DNA from: Bacteriovorax stolpii
Lineage (GTDB): Bacteria; Bdellovibrionota; UBA1018
DNA: 40,607 bases
NCBI GenBank assembly: GCA_945860415.1
Contig: CAMAQA010000021.1
Location: 1-40,607, forward strand
Direction of reading: 5' to 3'
Numbering within the stretch: position 1 is the stretch's first letter; every line of letters begins with the position of its first letter. Shown piece after piece: positions 24,163-34,603 of this stretch. The notes below the pieces were generated by a model. It had not been told where the DNA came from. It saw nothing but the letters and a program-made list of their open reading frames with translations, and made no database searches. The position numbers were made by a program, and so were the translations under genes.

Positions 24163-24634
24163 GGACCTGCCCCAGAAACTCTCGAATTTCAGGATCAACG
24201 GTCTTCTCCAGCTGATCGAAGCGCTCTTGGAACTTCTGAGGGTCATTCAAGGCAAGGCGCTTGGCATGGGCAGCACAGAGCGCGCGAATCGGAGATGCCA
24301 GCCGACGATCTCGCACACAATCCAACAGCTCCACGAAAGCAGGCTCATGGACGGCAGGATCCTTCCACACTTGATTCATGCGCTCGTCCATCGCGGCAGA
24401 AAACTTTCGAAGCGCTTCAGGAGTTTCGCCCGACTGCTCAGCCGCTGATCGCAGGTCACCTTCCTTCAAGTCCATTGCGCGAGACAGCACTGAACCGAAA
24501 ACTTCGCCGCGAGGTTCTGCTCCCTCATCGACGACCGTCTCCTCGGTAGAGTCAGAAACCGGCGGCTTCGCCATCAACGCCATCACGGCGATACCTGCCG
24601 CAAGACCCATGATGATCTTCAGCGTGTTCCACAT
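24149..24634 (-). CDS. Membrane-anchored helical protein of unknown function
   Basis: This 161-residue protein starts at ATG 24634, set by GGAGG six bases upstream; the frame extends further up, but inside the DUF1853-like gene. One N-terminal membrane helix (LKIIMGLAAGIAVMALMA) is followed by an acidic linker (DSTEETVVDEGAEP) and a helical domain with two Cys (VELLDCVRDRR, RALCAAHAKRL). It overlaps the upstream gene by 16 bases, implying coupling. No family is recognised. Confidence 0.75.
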   Translation of the reverse strand: MWNTLKIIMGLAAGIAVMALMAKPPVSDSTEETVVDEGAEPRGEVFGSVLSRAMDLKEGDLRSAAEQSGETPEALRKFSAAMDERMNQVWKDPAVHEPAFVELLDCVRDRRLASPIRALCAAHAKRLALNDPQKFQERFDQLEKTVDPEIREFLGQVRHAR

Positions 24635-25620
24635 TCCTGCCTCCGTTCCTGCGGCCATCCGGAAATCAGGATCATTCCGCGTCCCAGTCCCTGGGTGAAC
24701 TCCGGCTCCTGCCACGAGCCATCCTCGAGCTTCTCCACACGAGCGATTTGGACGGCATTCGTGCTCGCCTGAAAATGGTGATCGAGCCGATTCCGAAGCT
24801 GCTGGTCATCCAGAAGCTCGAGCGATTCCGAAGGCTCGCTCACGCGCCCCATCCAACGTTCCTTGCCGAGCAGCACCCAGGCTCGCGGGCACGGCGTCCC
24901 GAAGGCCCGCCGATCAGCTTCTATCAGCTGCTCGAGCGAAGACACGCCTTCCCAGGAAATCCACCACCCGCGCTCGTGGCGCGGAGACACCTCGGGCGGA
25001 GCGGCGACATGCCGCCACTCCCACGCGAGCGGATAAAAAAGCCTTCCCTTGAAGAATAGGCGCGAACGAATCGAGCCAGCGAAGCCCCGCTCGGCCAGAA
25101 TTTCGCGTGCACGCGGGTGGCTTGCGAGCGGCAGCTGTTTTTTTAAAGAAAGCTCGAGCTTCCGATCGAGACGATCCACGAGCGCCTGGCCCACGAACGA
25201 TTCCGCACGAACAGCGAGCTCCGACGTCGGAACAACGCACATGAAGAATTTGACGGCAGCTTCCCAGTGCTCGACGCCCCCCTCCGGCCACCGAAACACG
25301 AAATCGAGCTCTCCCCGTGTGGCGCCGCCCTCGCGAATCGCCACACCTGCCGCCACTTCGCGAACCGCGAGCAGCTCCTCCAGCCAGAACTGCAGCAGCG
25401 ATTCGAAAAGATTGCCGAGGCGACCAGACTTGCGATGCTCGAGGAGAAACGTTTCCAGGGCGTCCGGATCCGACAGAAGGTGCACCGACCTCGAGGCGGC
25501 GAGCTCCGAAAAGCGCTCGCATTCCGCATCCGTGACCACTGGGCCCGCACTTTCCGCGAGAAGGCCGGGGCTCTCCATGACCCAGCGGAGGTTTGCGATC
25601 ATCTGCCTTTCCGACTCCAT
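24619..25620 (-). CDS. DUF1853-family protein
   Basis: This protein has 333 residues from ATG 25620; a TTG at 25638 is an alternative start. The DUF1853 pattern is visible: LGNLFESLLQFWLEEL, then GATRGELDFVFRW, then VEHWEAAVKFFM, with the acidic and Lys residues (E, ELD, E-x-K) arranged like a PD-(D/E)xK nuclease-type core. That nuclease-like reading is my inference; the family has no firm function. The C-terminal half contains Trp-rich segments (ERGWWISWEGV, CPRAWVLLGKERWMGRV). It sits 40 bases downstream of argS, with an 8-9 base T-run on the plus strand between them, and overlaps the next gene by 16 bases. Confidence 0.8.
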   Translation of the reverse strand: MESERQMIANLRWVMESPGLLAESAGPVVTDAECERFSELAASRSVHLLSDPDALETFLLEHRKSGRLGNLFESLLQFWLEELLAVREVAAGVAIREGGATRGELDFVFRWPEGGVEHWEAAVKFFMCVVPTSELAVRAESFVGQALVDRLDRKLELSLKKQLPLASHPRAREILAERGFAGSIRSRLFFKGRLFYPLAWEWRHVAAPPEVSPRHERGWWISWEGVSSLEQLIEADRRAFGTPCPRAWVLLGKERWMGRVSEPSESLELLDDQQLRNRLDHHFQASTNAVQIARVEKLEDGSWQEPEFTQGLGRGMILISGWPQERRQECGTR

Positions 25621-25660
25621 GACGCACCGAGCTGCCAAAAGGTACCGGATACCGTTTTTT

Positions 25661-27442
25661 TTACATCCGCTCCGGAAGCGGGATGCCCAGCAGACCCAGC
25701 CCCTGGGCGAGGATCCGGCGCGTGGCTTCGACGAGCATCAGGCGCGAGCCGGTGACCGCAGGCCCCTGCCCCAGGACATGGCACTCGCGGTAGAACGACC
25801 CGAAGGCCTTCGTGACGTCGATCAGGTAATGCGCAAGCTGGCTGGCCTTGGCGAACGTCAGCGTCCGCTCGAGGTGCAGCGGAAACTGCCCCAAGGTCTT
25901 GAGCAGCGCGATCTCCTCTGCCTTCTGGAAGGGCGCGGGCCCTTCTACTCCTCCGTCGGACGCGGAACCTTCCGCTGCTCCGGCCAAGAGCTGGGCGTTG
26001 AACACCACGTCTCCGGAAAGCTCGCCGCTTTCGCGCGCCTTGCGCAGGATGCTCACGCAGCGCGTGTGCGCGTACTGCAGGTACGGTCCGGTCTCGCCTT
26101 CGAAATCGACGACCCGCTCGACATCGAACTCGAGATCGCGGGCGGGATCCGAATGAAGGTCATGGAAGAACACGGCGCAGACACCGATGGCTTCGACCAT
26201 CGCTTCCATCTCGGAAGCCGACAGGTTCATGCCCTCGCGCGCAGCGAGGATTTCCTTCACGCGGTCGCGCGCGAGCTCCAGGACGTCTTCCAGCGTGACG
26301 AAGTTGCCCTTGCGGGTGCTCATCTTCGCGTCCTTGAAGCGATACAGGCCCGTGGGCACGTGCTCGCACTTGGACTCCCACTCGAAGCCCATCTTGCGAA
26401 GGACGCCGAAGACCTGCTGGAAATGCAGGCGCTGTTCGCCGCCGACGATGTAGCTCATGCGATCAAACGCAAACTTCTCCTGACGATATTTCGCCGCCGC
26501 CACATCGCGCGTGGCGTAGATCGTGGCGCCGTCCGATTTCTCAAGGATGCACGGAGGCAGCTCCTTGCCGTCGCGATCGGTGACCGGAACCACCCAGGCC
26601 CCTTCGCTCTCGACGAGGATGCCGCGCTTCTTCAGGTCGGCAATCATGGGCGCGAGGAACTGGGTATAGTGGCTCTCGCCCCAGATGTGGTCGAACTTCA
26701 CGCCGAGTCGTGCATACAGCCGATCAAACTCGCGCAGCGAAATGTCCACGCACTTCTTCCAGAGCGCGGTCATCGCCGCATCACCCTGCTCGAGCTTCAG
26801 GAAGGCCTGGCGAGCCTCGTCTTCAAGCGCGGGATTCGCCTCCACGGCCTTGTGGAACTTGACGTAGATCGACACCAGATCATCGATCGAGGGCTCTGAA
26901 GGCAGATCCTGGCCGTACTCGCGAAATGCAATCGCGAGCTTGCCGTACTGCGTGCCCCAGTCACCGAGGTGATTGATCGACACGACATCAAAGCCGCGAA
27001 AGCGACCGATGCGATCGAGCACCGCCCCGAGAATCGTGGTGCGGAGGTGGTAGATGTTGAAGGGCTTCGCGACGTTCGGGCTCGAGTACTCGAGCACCCA
27101 CTTGCCGCGCGTCTTCGGCGGAAGCGAGCCATAAGTGCCCAGTCCCGATCCTGCGAGGATGTCCGAGAGCAGCGCCGAAGCGATCGCATCCGGACGAACG
27201 ATGAAGTTCACGTATGGACCGACAGCGCGAACCGAAATCTCGGCAGGCAGTCCGACCACCTTCGAAGCGATCTCGGCAGCCACCTGCGGCGGTCCCTTGC
27301 GGAACTGCTTGGCGAGCTTGAAGCAGGGATACCCGAAATCCCCCATCGTCGGATCCGGCGGCGTCTCGAGATCGGCCGCCGTCAGCGGCATCTCCAGGGC
27401 ACGCCCCAGGGCTTCAGCGGCCACTCGCGCAAAACGTTCCAT
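25661..27442 (-). CDS. argS: Arginyl-tRNA synthetase
   Basis: This cytosolic class I synthetase charges tRNA-Arg; 593 residues is the normal length. The N-terminal additional domain (1-110) is followed by the catalytic core, the KMSKS loop KMSTR at 373-377 and the C-terminal DALR anticodon-binding domain (FAKASQLAHYLIDVTKAFGS, then LLGIPLPERM). The HIGH region is unusual: SSPNVAKPFNIYHLRTT at 120-136, where close relatives read a form of HxGHLRST. The second His (132) and the following Leu-Arg are kept, but the first His is Asn129 and the Gly is Tyr131. It is the last gene after sdhB, with one base between them, and is presumably transcribed with the sdh operon. Confidence 0.95.
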   Translation of the reverse strand: MERFARVAAEALGRALEMPLTAADLETPPDPTMGDFGYPCFKLAKQFRKGPPQVAAEIASKVVGLPAEISVRAVGPYVNFIVRPDAIASALLSDILAGSGLGTYGSLPPKTRGKWVLEYSSPNVAKPFNIYHLRTTILGAVLDRIGRFRGFDVVSINHLGDWGTQYGKLAIAFREYGQDLPSEPSIDDLVSIYVKFHKAVEANPALEDEARQAFLKLEQGDAAMTALWKKCVDISLREFDRLYARLGVKFDHIWGESHYTQFLAPMIADLKKRGILVESEGAWVVPVTDRDGKELPPCILEKSDGATIYATRDVAAAKYRQEKFAFDRMSYIVGGEQRLHFQQVFGVLRKMGFEWESKCEHVPTGLYRFKDAKMSTRKGNFVTLEDVLELARDRVKEILAAREGMNLSASEMEAMVEAIGVCAVFFHDLHSDPARDLEFDVERVVDFEGETGPYLQYAHTRCVSILRKARESGELSGDVVFNAQLLAGAAEGSASDGGVEGPAPFQKAEEIALLKTLGQFPLHLERTLTFAKASQLAHYLIDVTKAFGSFYRECHVLGQGPAVTGSRLMLVEATRRILAQGLGLLGIPLPERM

Positions 27443-27443
27443 C

Positions 27444-28205
<762 letters not shown>

Positions 28206-28237
28206 GTCAGTCTCCGCTTTACTTGGTGCTGCTCTGG

Positions 28238-30163
28238 TTACTTGTAGCTTCGCTGGGCGAGGTGGATGTAGTCGAACTTCAGCTCTTCCTGGTGGCGAGC
28301 AGGCGTCTTGCCGTCGCCCTGGTATTCCCAGGCGGCCACGTGCGTGAACTTCTCGTCGTTGCGGAGGGCCTCGCCTTCCGGCGTCTGGTACTCCTCGCGG
28401 AAATGCCCGCCGCACGACTCTTCGCGCTCGAGGGCGTCGCGGCACATGAGTTCTCCGAGTTCGAGGAAGTCGGCTACGCGGCCGGCCTTCTCGAGCTCCT
28501 GGTTGAGCTCCTCGCCCGTGCCCGGAACAAAGAGATCCGACCAGAACTCCTCGCGAAGCTTCTGGATGTCGGCAATCGCCTTCGTCAGGCCGGCACGATT
28601 GCGGGCCATGCCGCACTCGTCCCACATGATCTTGCCGAGGCGACGGTGGAACGAATCCGCCGTCTGCTTGCCCTTGATCGAGAGAAACTTCTGCACGCGT
28701 CCTTTGACGTCGGCCAGTGCCGCCTTGCAGGCGTCATGATCCGTCGACACCGGAGGGAGTTTCTCGCCGCCCAGGTAATTCGCGATCGAGTACGGCACGA
28801 CGAAGTAGCCGTCCGCGAGTCCCTGCATCAGCGCGGAAGCACCCAGGCGATTGGCGCCGTGGTCGGAGAAGTTCGCTTCACCGATCACGAACAGGCCCGG
28901 GATCGTGCTCTGGAGGTTGTAGTCGACCCAGAGACCGCCCATCGTATAGTGCACGGCGGGATAAATCCGCATCGGCACTTCATAAGGATCATCGCCGGTG
29001 ATCTTTTCGTACATTTCAAAAAGGTTGCCGTACTTCTTGGCCACCCCATCCTTGCCGATGCGCTTCACTGCGTCGCCGAAATCAAGGTACACGGCAAGTC
29101 CGGTCTCGCCGACACCCTGGCCCTTGTCGCACATGGCCTTCGCGGCGCGCGACGCCACGTCACGCGGAACGAGGTTTCCGAACGCGGGATAAATGCGCTC
29201 CAGGTAGTAATCGCGCTCGGACTCCGGAATGTCCTTCGGACTGCGCTTGTCGCCCTTGGCCTTCGGCACCCACACGCGGCCGTCGTTTCGGAGCGACTCG
29301 GACATCAGCGTCAGCTTCGACTGGTAATCACCCGAAACCGGAACACAGGTCGGGTGGATCTGCGTGAAGCACGGATTTCCGAAGAAGGCGCCCTTCTTGT
29401 ACGCGCGCCATGCGGCCGTGCAGTTCGACTTCTTGGCGTTCGTCGAGAGGTAGAACACGTTGCCGTAGCCGCCGGTGCCCAGGATGACGACGTCGGCGGT
29501 ATGGGTCGTGATTTCACCCGTGCGCAGGTTGCGCACGACGATGCCGCGAGCCTTGCCGTCGACCACGATCACGTCGAGCATTTCATGGAACGCAAACAGC
29601 TCGACGTTCTTTTCTTCCACCTGGCGCATCAGCGACCCGTAGGCGCCGAGCAGGAGCTGCTGGCCGGTTTGTCCGCGCGCATAAAACGTGCGCTGCAGCT
29701 GCGATCCGCCGAAGGAGCGGTTCGAGAGGTAGCCCGAATATTCGCGAGCGAACGGAACACCCTGCGCTGCGCACTGGTCGATGATGTTCACCGACACTTC
29801 GGCAAGGCGGTAGACATTGGCTTCGCGGGCGCGGAAGTCGCCGCCCTTGATGGTGTCGTAGAACAGGCGATAGATCGAATCGCCGTCGTTCTGGTAATTC
29901 TTCGCGGCATTGATGCCGCCCTGGGCGGCGATCGAGTGCGCGCGGCGCGGGCTATCGTGGTACACGAACAGCTTCACGCGGTATCCCGCTTCACCCAGCG
30001 ATGCGGAAGCCGATCCGCCGGCGAGGCCCGCACCCACGATGATGACCGTGTGCTTGCGGCGATTGGCCGGGTTGACGAGCTTGTTCTCGAACTTGCGGTT
30101 CGACCACTTCTTCTCGACGTCGCCCGAAGGAATCTTGGAATCAAGCCTAGGATGCGTGCTCAT
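28238..30163 (-). CDS. sdhA: Succinate dehydrogenase / fumarate reductase flavoprotein subunit
   Basis: This 641-residue catalytic subunit oxidises succinate to fumarate, or the reverse, at the cytoplasmic face. It has the dinucleotide fold [17 protein letters not shown] at 40-56, the covalent FAD His76 in [13 protein letters not shown], and active-site segments including [24 protein letters not shown] and [16 protein letters not shown]. The C-terminal helical domain is complete. The start is ATG 30163 because GGAGG lies six bases upstream; an upstream extension of the frame would run into sdhC. It is separated from sdhC by two bases, typical of a translationally coupled sdhCAB operon. Confidence 0.97.
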   Translation of the reverse strand: MSTHPRLDSKIPSGDVEKKWSNRKFENKLVNPANRRKHTVIIVGAGLAGGSASASLGEAGYRVKLFVYHDSPRRAHSIAAQGGINAAKNYQNDGDSIYRLFYDTIKGGDFRAREANVYRLAEVSVNIIDQCAAQGVPFAREYSGYLSNRSFGGSQLQRTFYARGQTGQQLLLGAYGSLMRQVEEKNVELFAFHEMLDVIVVDGKARGIVVRNLRTGEITTHTADVVILGTGGYGNVFYLSTNAKKSNCTAAWRAYKKGAFFGNPCFTQIHPTCVPVSGDYQSKLTLMSESLRNDGRVWVPKAKGDKRSPKDIPESERDYYLERIYPAFGNLVPRDVASRAAKAMCDKGQGVGETGLAVYLDFGDAVKRIGKDGVAKKYGNLFEMYEKITGDDPYEVPMRIYPAVHYTMGGLWVDYNLQSTIPGLFVIGEANFSDHGANRLGASALMQGLADGYFVVPYSIANYLGGEKLPPVSTDHDACKAALADVKGRVQKFLSIKGKQTADSFHRRLGKIMWDECGMARNRAGLTKAIADIQKLREEFWSDLFVPGTGEELNQELEKAGRVADFLELGELMCRDALEREESCGGHFREEYQTPEGEALRNDEKFTHVAAWEYQGDGKTPARHQEELKFDYIHLAQRSYK

Positions 30164-30165
30164 GA

Positions 30166-30843
30166 TCAACCTCCGAGTCCGAAGAAGTAAACCGCCAGCG
30201 GCTGAGTGATGAATCCGCCGGCAACGATGATGGCAAATGCCCAGCCGAGCTTCGCGAGCGTCGGATGGTTCGAAGCGAAGAGCCCCAGCGACTGGAACGA
30301 AGCCTTGAAACCGTGGCTCAGGTGCATGCCCAGGAGCACGAGCGAAAGCAGGTACCAAGCCACGTAACCGGGCTCACGAAACTTCTCGACCACCAGGGTG
30401 TAGATGTCGCGCATCTCCACGCCGTCGACGGTCGTCGTGTAGACCGTACCGAACTTGAACGTCTGCAGGTGAAGCACCACGAAAGCCAGGAGCAGCGACC
30501 CGGAAAGGATCGCGGTCTTCGCCGCAAAGCTCGTCTTCTTCACGCCGTGCGCGGCATGCTGATAGCCGGCCGGGCGTGCAGCACGATTATCCATCGTCAG
30601 CTGCACGGTGAGGATCACGTGGATCAGGAAGAAAGCCACGAGTCCCGCTTCGGCGAGATAAATGGCCGGATTCGAGACCAGCGTGTGGCTGTAGAGGTTG
30701 TAGGCATCCGCGCTCACGAACATGAGCAGGTTGCCTGCCATGTGGGTCAGGGTGAACAACGAGAGCGCGAGTCCCGTCAGTCCGACCAGTTTCTTCTTAC
30801 CGATGCTGGAGCCCAGGTAGGCCTTCCACGATGCCATCGCCAT
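30166..30843 (-). CDS. sdhC: Succinate dehydrogenase cytochrome b558 subunit
   Basis: This 225-residue protein has five membrane helices and matches the single-subunit b558 anchors of SdhCAB enzymes. N-terminal [20 protein letters not shown] is the family opening. Haem-ligand candidates are His in [32 protein letters not shown] and [17 protein letters not shown]. It transfers electrons to menaquinone or ubiquinone. I start at ATG 30843, preceded by GAGGATC; GTG 30858 upstream and ATG 30837 downstream are less suited. It is the first gene of the operon, with a strong promoter directly upstream. Confidence 0.92.
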   Translation of the reverse strand: MAMASWKAYLGSSIGKKKLVGLTGLALSLFTLTHMAGNLLMFVSADAYNLYSHTLVSNPAIYLAEAGLVAFFLIHVILTVQLTMDNRAARPAGYQHAAHGVKKTSFAAKTAILSGSLLLAFVVLHLQTFKFGTVYTTTVDGVEMRDIYTLVVEKFREPGYVAWYLLSLVLLGMHLSHGFKASFQSLGLFASNHPTLAKLGWAFAIIVAGGFITQPLAVYFFGLGG

Positions 30844-30875
30844 AACGGTGATCCTCAAATTGGGGTGATGGATCC

Positions 30876-30904
30876 TTTATAGCCGTTTGGGACGCCTGAC
30901 TCAA
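30876..30904 (-). promoter_or_regulatory. Sigma-70-type promoter of sdhCAB
   Basis: On the minus strand TTGAGT (30904-30899), a 17-base spacer and TATAAA (30881-30876) make the best sigma-70 promoter in the window. The -35 overlaps a small inverted repeat, GACTC-AAG-GAGTC (30898-30910), which could be an operator. Confidence 0.75.
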
Positions 30905-30949
30905 GGAGTCGGGTCAAGAACTTCAGTAGAATCGAGCATATCCGGGAAT

Positions 30950-31639
30950 TTACGAGGCCTGGCGCTCGGAGGAGTCCGCCTGTTCAGCTTTTGTCTGGAA
31001 GACGAGTTCCAGCTCCTGGACCGGAACGACGATCTTCTGGCCCGTATGGGTCTTCACGGCGATGCCGAATCGGACGTCGTCATGAGCGGGCCCCTGGGCC
31101 GGAATCACTGCCAGGAGTTCGCCCTTCACGGCAACCAGCGGACGCTTCTGGACCTGCGCTCCCGGAATGAACTCCAGGATGGACGACCACGGAAATTCCA
31201 GCTCACGCCCCCCGGATCGCGCCCGAACGGCCTGCGGGAAGTCGTCGAGCGAGCTATCGTCGAGTCTCTGGTCGCACGCCTGCTCGCAGGATTTTTGCCA
31301 CGCTTCCTGAAGCTCCTGGCGGATGCCCATGAGCTCGGCCCGAAACACCGGCAGCCAGCTCGGCGCTTCGACCCAGCGATCCTTGATGGCAAGCTTGCCC
31401 TCCATGCCGTGAAGCCGGTGCGTGATCCTGGCCGCAATGTCGAGTCGCGAAGCCATGAGGCTGCAGGCCCCCTTGAAGGCATGGATGCATCGATAAAAGT
31501 CGAGCAGAGGAGAATCCGGAGCGGCAAGGTCGCGACCTTCCGCGACCCAGGAGTCAGCGGCTGCCAGGTGATGGCTCGCCTCGCCGAGCCAGCGAGGTGA
31601 ATCCGAAATCAAGAGTTCCAAAAGACGATCCGGAGACAT
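30950..31639 (-). CDS. Hpt-domain protein with CheA/CheW-like C-terminus
   Basis: This 229-residue protein starts at ATG 31639, set by GAGGG six bases upstream. The N-terminal helical domain contains CIHAFKGACSLM: the H-x2-K-G of histidine phosphotransfer domains, with His53 as the phospho-acceptor, followed by ITHRLHGMEGKL, the matching second helix. The C-terminal 80 residues are strands resembling the CheW/CheA-P5 fold (LVAVKGELLAVIPAQGP, VVPVQELELVF). No kinase domain is present. It may relay phosphate from a hybrid kinase elsewhere, or dock to a chemoreceptor array; that is inference. It is the last gene before the sdh promoter and follows the lipoprotein gene by 47 bases. Confidence 0.65.
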   Translation of the reverse strand: MSPDRLLELLISDSPRWLGEASHHLAAADSWVAEGRDLAAPDSPLLDFYRCIHAFKGACSLMASRLDIAARITHRLHGMEGKLAIKDRWVEAPSWLPVFRAELMGIRQELQEAWQKSCEQACDQRLDDSSLDDFPQAVRARSGGRELEFPWSSILEFIPGAQVQKRPLVAVKGELLAVIPAQGPAHDDVRFGIAVKTHTGQKIVVPVQELELVFQTKAEQADSSERQAS

Positions 31640-31686
31640 GAGTGCCCTCAAGTCTCCGGATCGGAATTTCGGCGATGAGTCGGGAG

Positions 31687-32193
31687 CTATTTCTTTGGCT
31701 GGACCCGAACCAGTTCCAAGACCTTGGAATCAGCCGGACATCCTCCGTTGAAACTTTGACTGACGGTATCGATGAGCACCTGCCCCCGGTCACAGTGCCG
31801 GGCCAGAAGCACGGGAATGGCCCCGCCGGGGCTCTTGGCGGCCATCCGGGTGTAGACCACCTCGCCCTCGAAAGAGACAAATCCATACTCCTCGCGACGG
31901 GTTTCCGCAGCCGGCCTGACCCAGAAGACCTCGAGCTGACCGTCATCGATCGAGCGCAGGTAGATGCCGGGCTGCCCCTGGATCATTTCCTTTACCGCGG
32001 CTGCGCGAGCCGGAAAGACCTGTTGCGCCCCATCCTCGCGAATCCAGACGCCCTCGCTCGATTTGAGCTGGATCTGGAATCCCGTCGCCTGGTCGACGAA
32101 GTTTCCGCGATACTCCTTCGGAATCTTGCCGCAGGCGCCGAGACCGAACCCGAGAACCAGCACCGCCATCACCTTCAACGTCTTGAGCCTCAT
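31687..32193 (-). CDS. Small lipoprotein of unknown function
   Basis: This 168-residue lipoprotein has the signal VMAVLVLGFGLGAC (Cys21). The mature part is strand-rich, with YRGNFVDQATGFQIQL, a GIYLRSIDDGQLEVFW segment and two more Cys near the end (ARHCDRGQV, NGGCPADS). It resembles the small YRGxFxD lipoproteins found in many deltaproteobacteria, but I know no function for them. AAGGAGAGG sits before the ATG. It lies 12 bases after the Gly-x-x-x repeat protein gene and is probably read from the same transcript. Confidence 0.8.
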   Translation of the reverse strand: MRLKTLKVMAVLVLGFGLGACGKIPKEYRGNFVDQATGFQIQLKSSEGVWIREDGAQQVFPARAAAVKEMIQGQPGIYLRSIDDGQLEVFWVRPAAETRREEYGFVSFEGEVVYTRMAAKSPGGAIPVLLARHCDRGQVLIDTVSQSFNGGCPADSKVLELVRVQPKK

Positions 32194-32205
32194 GATCGCC
32201 TCTCC

Positions 32206-34572
32206 TTAGAAGCTGGCCTGGTGGATGACCACCGGAACACCATTTTCACGAACTTCGAGTTCCACCATTCCGGACGTGAGCCCCTGCGGCATCACCACTG
32301 GAATCACAAATTTTGCCTGCTCGCCCCGTTCGAGAGGCAGCAGGAACTGCGGATTGAATCCGATCCAGCGTGCTTCCGGCACGACCTTTCCACTGGAATC
32401 CAGCACTCGGGCGTAGAGTTCGAGGGCTCCGAATACCAGCCGCGAGCTGACGTTTCGGATCTGGTACGACAATCGGGTCACACCGGAGTTCTTCAGCGAG
32501 TCGCCCCCCTGAAGCAGCTTCACGCGGTAATCGTTCACCACCGGAACAGACCCGCTGAAGTCCTTCACCGCCACACGCTTGCGTGAACCGTCAGCCACGG
32601 AGATGGCCAGAGGCAGCTGCGGAGAATCCTGGTCCGTTCGTCCGACGACCCGGAAGCTCGCCTCACGCGACTCACCCGGAGCCAGCGTCGCCACTTCAGC
32701 CGAGGCCTGCCGGAGCTCGATCTGCCGGCTGTCCGAGCGAATCTCCAGCCGAACCGGTCCGGAGATCGGCTGGCTCGAGTTGTTGGTGACTCGCACCTTC
32801 AACGTCGATTCGAGGCCTTCGCGAATGACCGGTCGTTCGACGAAATCTACCGTCGCACGATTCTTGACCTGGAACGTGGTGCTCTTCGAACCCAGGAGCT
32901 TTCCTCGGTAGAAGACCTTCACCGTCGCCGAGACCGACTGATTCAGAGCCGACTCCGACACGATCACCGGCACGGCTCCGCTGACGACGATCGCTCCCAA
33001 TCCCGGAACCCCCAGAGTTCCCGCATCCTTCTGCCTCAGCGGAAGGAGTCCCTTGCCCGAGGTTTCCACCTCGAAGCGAAGTTCGCTTGCGGACAGCTCC
33101 TGGTCGGCGAAGTTCCGCACGCGGAACCAGAATCCGACCGTCTCGCCCGGCTCGATCACCGAATCCTCGAACTGCTCGCGGAACCCGGAGTCCATGAACC
33201 GCATCGGATTTGCGGCAAATTCCGCCGTTTCGTCCGTCACTCCGCGATTGAACTCCGCAGCGGAGTAGCCAGGATACGTACGGTCGAACGTGGCCCTCTC
33301 GGCGGCGGCATACCCTGCGCGATAGAGCTGGCTGACGCGTGCATCATAGGCTTCCGCCCGGAAACGAGCGTAGGCGTCTTGGTAATATCCGGCGTAGCGA
33401 TCGCGATACATGGCATCCGAGGCACTGCGGAACGCCGGGCCGTACCCGATGTCGTAGGCCACACGGTAGGCACTGTCATAGGACTCGCGGTAGCCGCGGT
33501 TGTAGCCTTCATCTCGCCCGCGTCGAAAATCCGAGCTGACGTCGACGAACTGGGCTTCACGGCAGCCGCGCTGGCGCCCTTCCGGCTCTCCCGCCATTTC
33601 ACCGCGGCGGCGCTCCTGTCGGTAGGCCGAGTCATAGCCCGAGCGGTAGCCCGAACTGTAGCCCTCGGAGTAGGCAGCCCGAAGCTGCGGATCCGAATAC
33701 GGATTGCCGCTGCTGAGCAGGCTCATGCGCTCACCCGAACCCACGTGTTCCATCAGCGTGGACTCGATCAGCGCTGTACGGGTGGACGGAACCGCCGACC
33801 GTGCGGTCGCCGAGAGGTTCTCGGCCACCTCGCGCGAAACCGGCTCATTCAATCGCTGCGTACGATACGCTTCGCGTCCGCGAGGATACTCGGTGTCGCG
33901 GGCGGTCTGGCGCGCTCGGGCATCTCCGGCAATCGCGCCGGCAGCCTCGCCTCGCTGGTACGAGTCGGTTGCGTCGGCATCACGACGCCCCTCCTCACTC
34001 GCAGGGCCTTCAGCATCCGCCGAAGCCTGGTTTCTGGCGCGTCGATCGCCATCGGCCTGCCCGTCGCGATAGCCCACGTTCTGGCCCTGTGAGTACCCTT
34101 CGATCTGTCCGCGAGCCTGGCCATCGTGCGAACCCGTGCGAATGCCGTCGGAGTAACCCCGATCGTAGACGTCCTTGCGGCGCTCGTTCAGGCAGTAATT
34201 GTAACCGACACGATAGCCATCCCGACGCCCCTCTTCGAGGCCCTCGGTCCAGCCGCGAGCGCGGCCTTCGCGTTCACCATCACGCTCACCGGCGGCGCGT
34301 CCGGCAGAACGGGCTGCGGCGATTTCACCGGAGCTCGGGCCCGTGGGAGCTTGAGGCGTCGGATCCGGACGCGGATCGGGGCGATTGCCACCGTTACCCG
34401 GGCGATCCGGGCGATCCGGCCTATCCGGACGATCACCACGCCCTGCACCTCGGCCCGGTCTCGGCTCTTCATCCGCGAATGCGGATGCGGGCGAAAAGAC
34501 CGGAACCACCACCTGCGCGAGTTGCGCGCCGAGAACCATTCCTGTGAGCCAACGATTTGCCAGTCGAGCCAT
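32206..34572 (-). CDS. Large secreted Gly-x-x-x / Gly-Tyr repeat protein with Ig-like (CARDB) domains
   Basis: This 788-residue protein starts at ATG 34572 after GGGGGA. A signal peptide (VLGAQLAQVVVPVFSPASAFA) is followed by a Pro/Asp/Arg-rich linker (DRPDRPDRPDRPG). Residues about 82-190 then carry a near-perfect period of four with Gly at each first position (GRAAGERDGEREGRARG and on). After a spacer, about 315-450 repeats GY/AY every four residues (YSEGYSSGYRSGYDSAY and GYNRGYRESYDSAYRVAY). The last 330 residues contain beta domains like CARDB/APHP Ig folds (VGFWFRVRNFADQELSASEL, LKVRVTNNSSQPISGPVRLE). Gly-x3 repeats are known in Yae1/Lto1 and FliH; this is far longer and is exported. A putative sigma-54 promoter precedes it. 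The function is unknown; an adhesive or structural surface role is my guess. Confidence 0.85.
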   Translation of the reverse strand: MARLANRWLTGMVLGAQLAQVVVPVFSPASAFADEEPRPGRGAGRGDRPDRPDRPDRPGNGGNRPDPRPDPTPQAPTGPSSGEIAAARSAGRAAGERDGEREGRARGWTEGLEEGRRDGYRVGYNYCLNERRKDVYDRGYSDGIRTGSHDGQARGQIEGYSQGQNVGYRDGQADGDRRARNQASADAEGPASEEGRRDADATDSYQRGEAAGAIAGDARARQTARDTEYPRGREAYRTQRLNEPVSREVAENLSATARSAVPSTRTALIESTLMEHVGSGERMSLLSSGNPYSDPQLRAAYSEGYSSGYRSGYDSAYRQERRRGEMAGEPEGRQRGCREAQFVDVSSDFRRGRDEGYNRGYRESYDSAYRVAYDIGYGPAFRSASDAMYRDRYAGYYQDAYARFRAEAYDARVSQLYRAGYAAAERATFDRTYPGYSAAEFNRGVTDETAEFAANPMRFMDSGFREQFEDSVIEPGETVGFWFRVRNFADQELSASELRFEVETSGKGLLPLRQKDAGTLGVPGLGAIVVSGAVPVIVSESALNQSVSATVKVFYRGKLLGSKSTTFQVKNRATVDFVERPVIREGLESTLKVRVTNNSSQPISGPVRLEIRSDSRQIELRQASAEVATLAPGESREASFRVVGRTDQDSPQLPLAISVADGSRKRVAVKDFSGSVPVVNDYRVKLLQGGDSLKNSGVTRLSYQIRNVSSRLVFGALELYARVLDSSGKVVPEARWIGFNPQFLLPLERGEQAKFVIPVVMPQGLTSGMVELEVRENGVPVVIHQASF

Positions 34573-34603
34573 GGATCCCCCAAACCTTGTGAAACGACTC
34601 GTC

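Noticed and set aside
25049..26899. Plus-strand open frame of 616 codons
   Set aside because: It is antisense to argS and the DUF1853 gene, has no family resemblance and no start signal.
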